Positions 61,926 through 64,000 of a stretch of DNA of 64,000 nucleotides are shown piece by piece (position 1 is the first letter of the stretch; every line of letters begins with the position of its first letter). The stretch covers positions 32,516,911-32,580,910 of the forward strand of contig NC_052046.1 in NCBI RefSeq assembly GCF_015832195.1, in the 5' to 3' direction. Both the position numbers and the translations under genes were made by a program. This DNA is from Motacilla alba alba. Lineage: Eukaryota > Chordata > Aves > Passeriformes > Motacillidae. Under the pieces are notes generated by a model. The model saw only the letters and a program-made list of their open reading frames with translations. It was not told the DNA's origin and ran no database searches.

Positions 61926-64000
61926 TGCAGAATCTTGTGGTATAGTGGTGGATCAGCTGATTAATTTAGAAGCTTCATTAAAACATTTAAATATACTTTT
62001 AGAAACATTAATAAACTCAGAAAAGGCAGGCTAAAGCCTCCAACATAGAGGACAGAGTATTTTAGGTAATCATTGTGAAAACCCACATGCCTAACTATCT
62101 CCTCATAGAAGAATGGAATTTTTTATTTTTTTTCCTCTGGAAGGACCAACATGGACTATTTATTTTGTAGGTTTGGCCTTTCATTTTCTTTTTTCCTTTC
62201 AACTGCCTTTCATTTTCTTTTTTCCTTTCAACTGCAATGAATTTTCCATCTCTTTTTACAGGACTTCTTCATATTTTATTGAATAAATAGGATGTATTAA
62301 ATTACTCAAAAATCTCTTTAGAGCCATAGACAACTCATTCTTAACTATTATTTTTCCAACTCAGATGCATTTATGAATTTCATGGCTTCTGAAGAGGAAA
62401 TCTGCCCACAGGATAGGGCATTTCAGGTGCAATAAGTAAAATTATTGTTGTTTGTTTGGGTGTTTTTTCAGTTTCTGGGTGGTTGTGAGATATATCCAAA
62501 ACTGTGTTCTGTAGAAGAAATTGAACAAAACTCACACATAAAATAAGAGATGCAACACACTGAGCATAATGAGATCTTCCTGCAATCAACCTCTCCAGTT
62601 GTTTACCACTCTACTGTCACTGGAGTTGATGCAAAGATGCCAGACTCTCTGCAGCCATCTAAAGATTTTCTAACTTGCAGGTCATAGCTATGGAGAAATC
62701 ATCAGATTTATTTCTGCAACAGAATTCTCTAGTTCCATGACACTGTTTTGAGGCAAAACTGAATGTATCATCTTTTCCCAAGACTTTTTTTTTTCCCATT
62801 GCCTTGTACCCTTAAAATCTCTGTTACTATTATTTTGTAGAAGCCTAGTTTCATTCGTTACTTAGAGCAACTGTAAAGAAAAATCCGTAGATATTTTAAT
62901 AAACTACAATATTTTGGTTTAGAGTCCTAATTTTATCTGATGCATGAACTTTAATGTATATTTTGTATTAGTATCTAGATTTTAAAACGAAATCAGATTT
63001 CTTACGAGAAACTTAAATAAACCTCTGAAATGTCTGTTCTCCACTGAGATCACCATGTTCAATTTAAATTTCAAACCCCTGTACATTGTAGTCAGATATA
63101 TGTATACTATATGTTATAGCATTTGCATAAAAACAATTACATATTTGACAATTATTTTTTAGCATTTGCAAAAAGGAAAAAAATCTTAATAAATACTTTA
63201 AGATAATTTTCCAAAGAAAGTCCTTACTTGCTAAATACAGGCAGAAAAAAAATGAGTAATCTCAAGCACACTTTTCTATTGCTTAAAGAAGTAATTTTTT
63301 TGGCATGTTAAGAAAACTCATGTCAGAATATGAAAAATTCTTTGTTAGGGAGAATCACAAGCCTAATGAGAAAGTAACTGTATGTGACATGAGAACTGGC
63401 ACCTAAACCATTACTTAATATATGTTTTATGCAGTGCAGATAAATTAATGATTAGAAAACTTCCTTGGATATGCTTGCACTGTTAAGATAAATAAAAATC
63501 CGGCTCTCATTAACTTTCTTCTCAGCTGCTGCTACAACTACAAGACATTTATCACAACATTCCTCTCTCTCTCCCTCCATCTTTTTTTTGTGTGTATCCT
63601 TCTCTTGCAGCACACCTGGGAGACAGTACATACCAGCAGATCTCTCACTTCCAGAAATGTTGGTTCCCTGCTCTTCACTTCCTTACTTATTGAAAAAAGA
63701 TTTCCAAACCATAATCATAAACTACCCATTGAAAATAAATCAGAAGGGTTATAAACTGCTACAAACAGATGTTTGAAAGGCATTGCTACAAGCTTCATGT
63801 GCAATTCAGATGCAGTAAATAATCTGGGGCTTCTGCCTCCTTTACCACTTTGATGAGTTTGCCTTTTATATTCTGATAGAAAACTAATGAGTAGTAAATT
63901 CAAATTACATGCCAGGCCAATCACTTATATAAGACTGTCTGCTTCATGCCAAAAAAGTATTAGAAGGGTAAGTTTTAAAAAAATATAAATAGCAAATACT
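61926..64000. other. AT-rich non-coding DNA, no gene seen
   Basis: No gene or transposon recognised up to the end of the window. It contains the 29-bp tandem duplication at 62177-62234 and a short CT-rich patch at about 63562-63588. Frames of 62-69 codons are unrecognisable. Confidence 0.6.
62177..62234. repeat. Exact 29-bp tandem duplication
   Basis: The pyrimidine-rich unit beginning CCTTTCATTTTC and ending TTTCAACTG occupies 62177-62205 and is repeated without a mismatch at 62206-62234. Perfect identity in non-coding DNA points to a recent event. Confidence 0.93.

Noticed and set aside
1..64000. tRNA, rRNA, snRNA and other RNA genes
   Set aside because: I looked for T-loop motifs such as GGTTCGA and for familiar RNA cores and saw none convincing. 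A covariance-model scan would be needed to exclude diverged copies.

Overview
This window reads as nuclear DNA from a bird, probably a songbird, and it contains no protein-coding gene that I can support. The main evidence is the transposon content. There are at least a dozen decayed fragments of CR1, the dominant avian LINE, several ending in the diagnostic ATTCTATG-type 3' terminus. There are also four endogenous-retrovirus LTR copies of avian type. The background is AT-rich, dense in stop codons and poor in CpG, with many short microsatellites, as in an avian gene desert or a very long intron. Nothing looks bacterial, plasmid or phage-like.

Layout. 1-4.0 kb: AT-rich unique DNA with an A29 tract. 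4.05-4.41 kb: complete solo LTR with a 6-bp target duplication. 5.0-5.45 kb: minus-strand CR1 reverse-transcriptase remnant. 7.05-7.3 kb: minus-strand CR1 fragment. 10.05-10.1 kb: CR1 tail scrap. 13.8-16.65 kb: the densest repeat cluster, holding a plus-strand LTR piece split by a T-rich tract, a plus-strand CR1, a minus-strand LTR piece of the same family as the first, and a second complete solo LTR with a 6-bp target duplication. 19.57-19.74 kb: CR1 tail. 26.3-27.24 kb: two CR1s of different subfamilies, tail to tail. 29.75-30.17 kb: CR1 followed by a (GAAT)n microsatellite. 37.2-37.7 kb: CR1 with an internal deletion. 40.7 kb: (ATCT)n. 41.6-42.1 kb: the best-preserved CR1. 45.5-45.7 kb: an (ATT)n/(AAT)n palindrome followed by an A/C-rich tract. 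46.4 and 62.2 kb: short minisatellite-like duplications. 60.4-60.7 and 61.8-61.9 kb: CR1 tails. The remainder is unannotatable AT-rich sequence.

No genes act together here. The longest open frames are either CR1-derived (144 codons at 41581-42015) or of chance length for DNA of this composition (131 codons at 54219-54614). I saw no tRNA, rRNA, CRISPR array or coding system. If the window has a function, it would be as regulatory DNA or an intron, which needs cross-species alignment to detect. Family identities come from recalled avian consensus patterns, not from a database search. I did not find an undescribed system; the hunt section lists the structures that are not fully explained.
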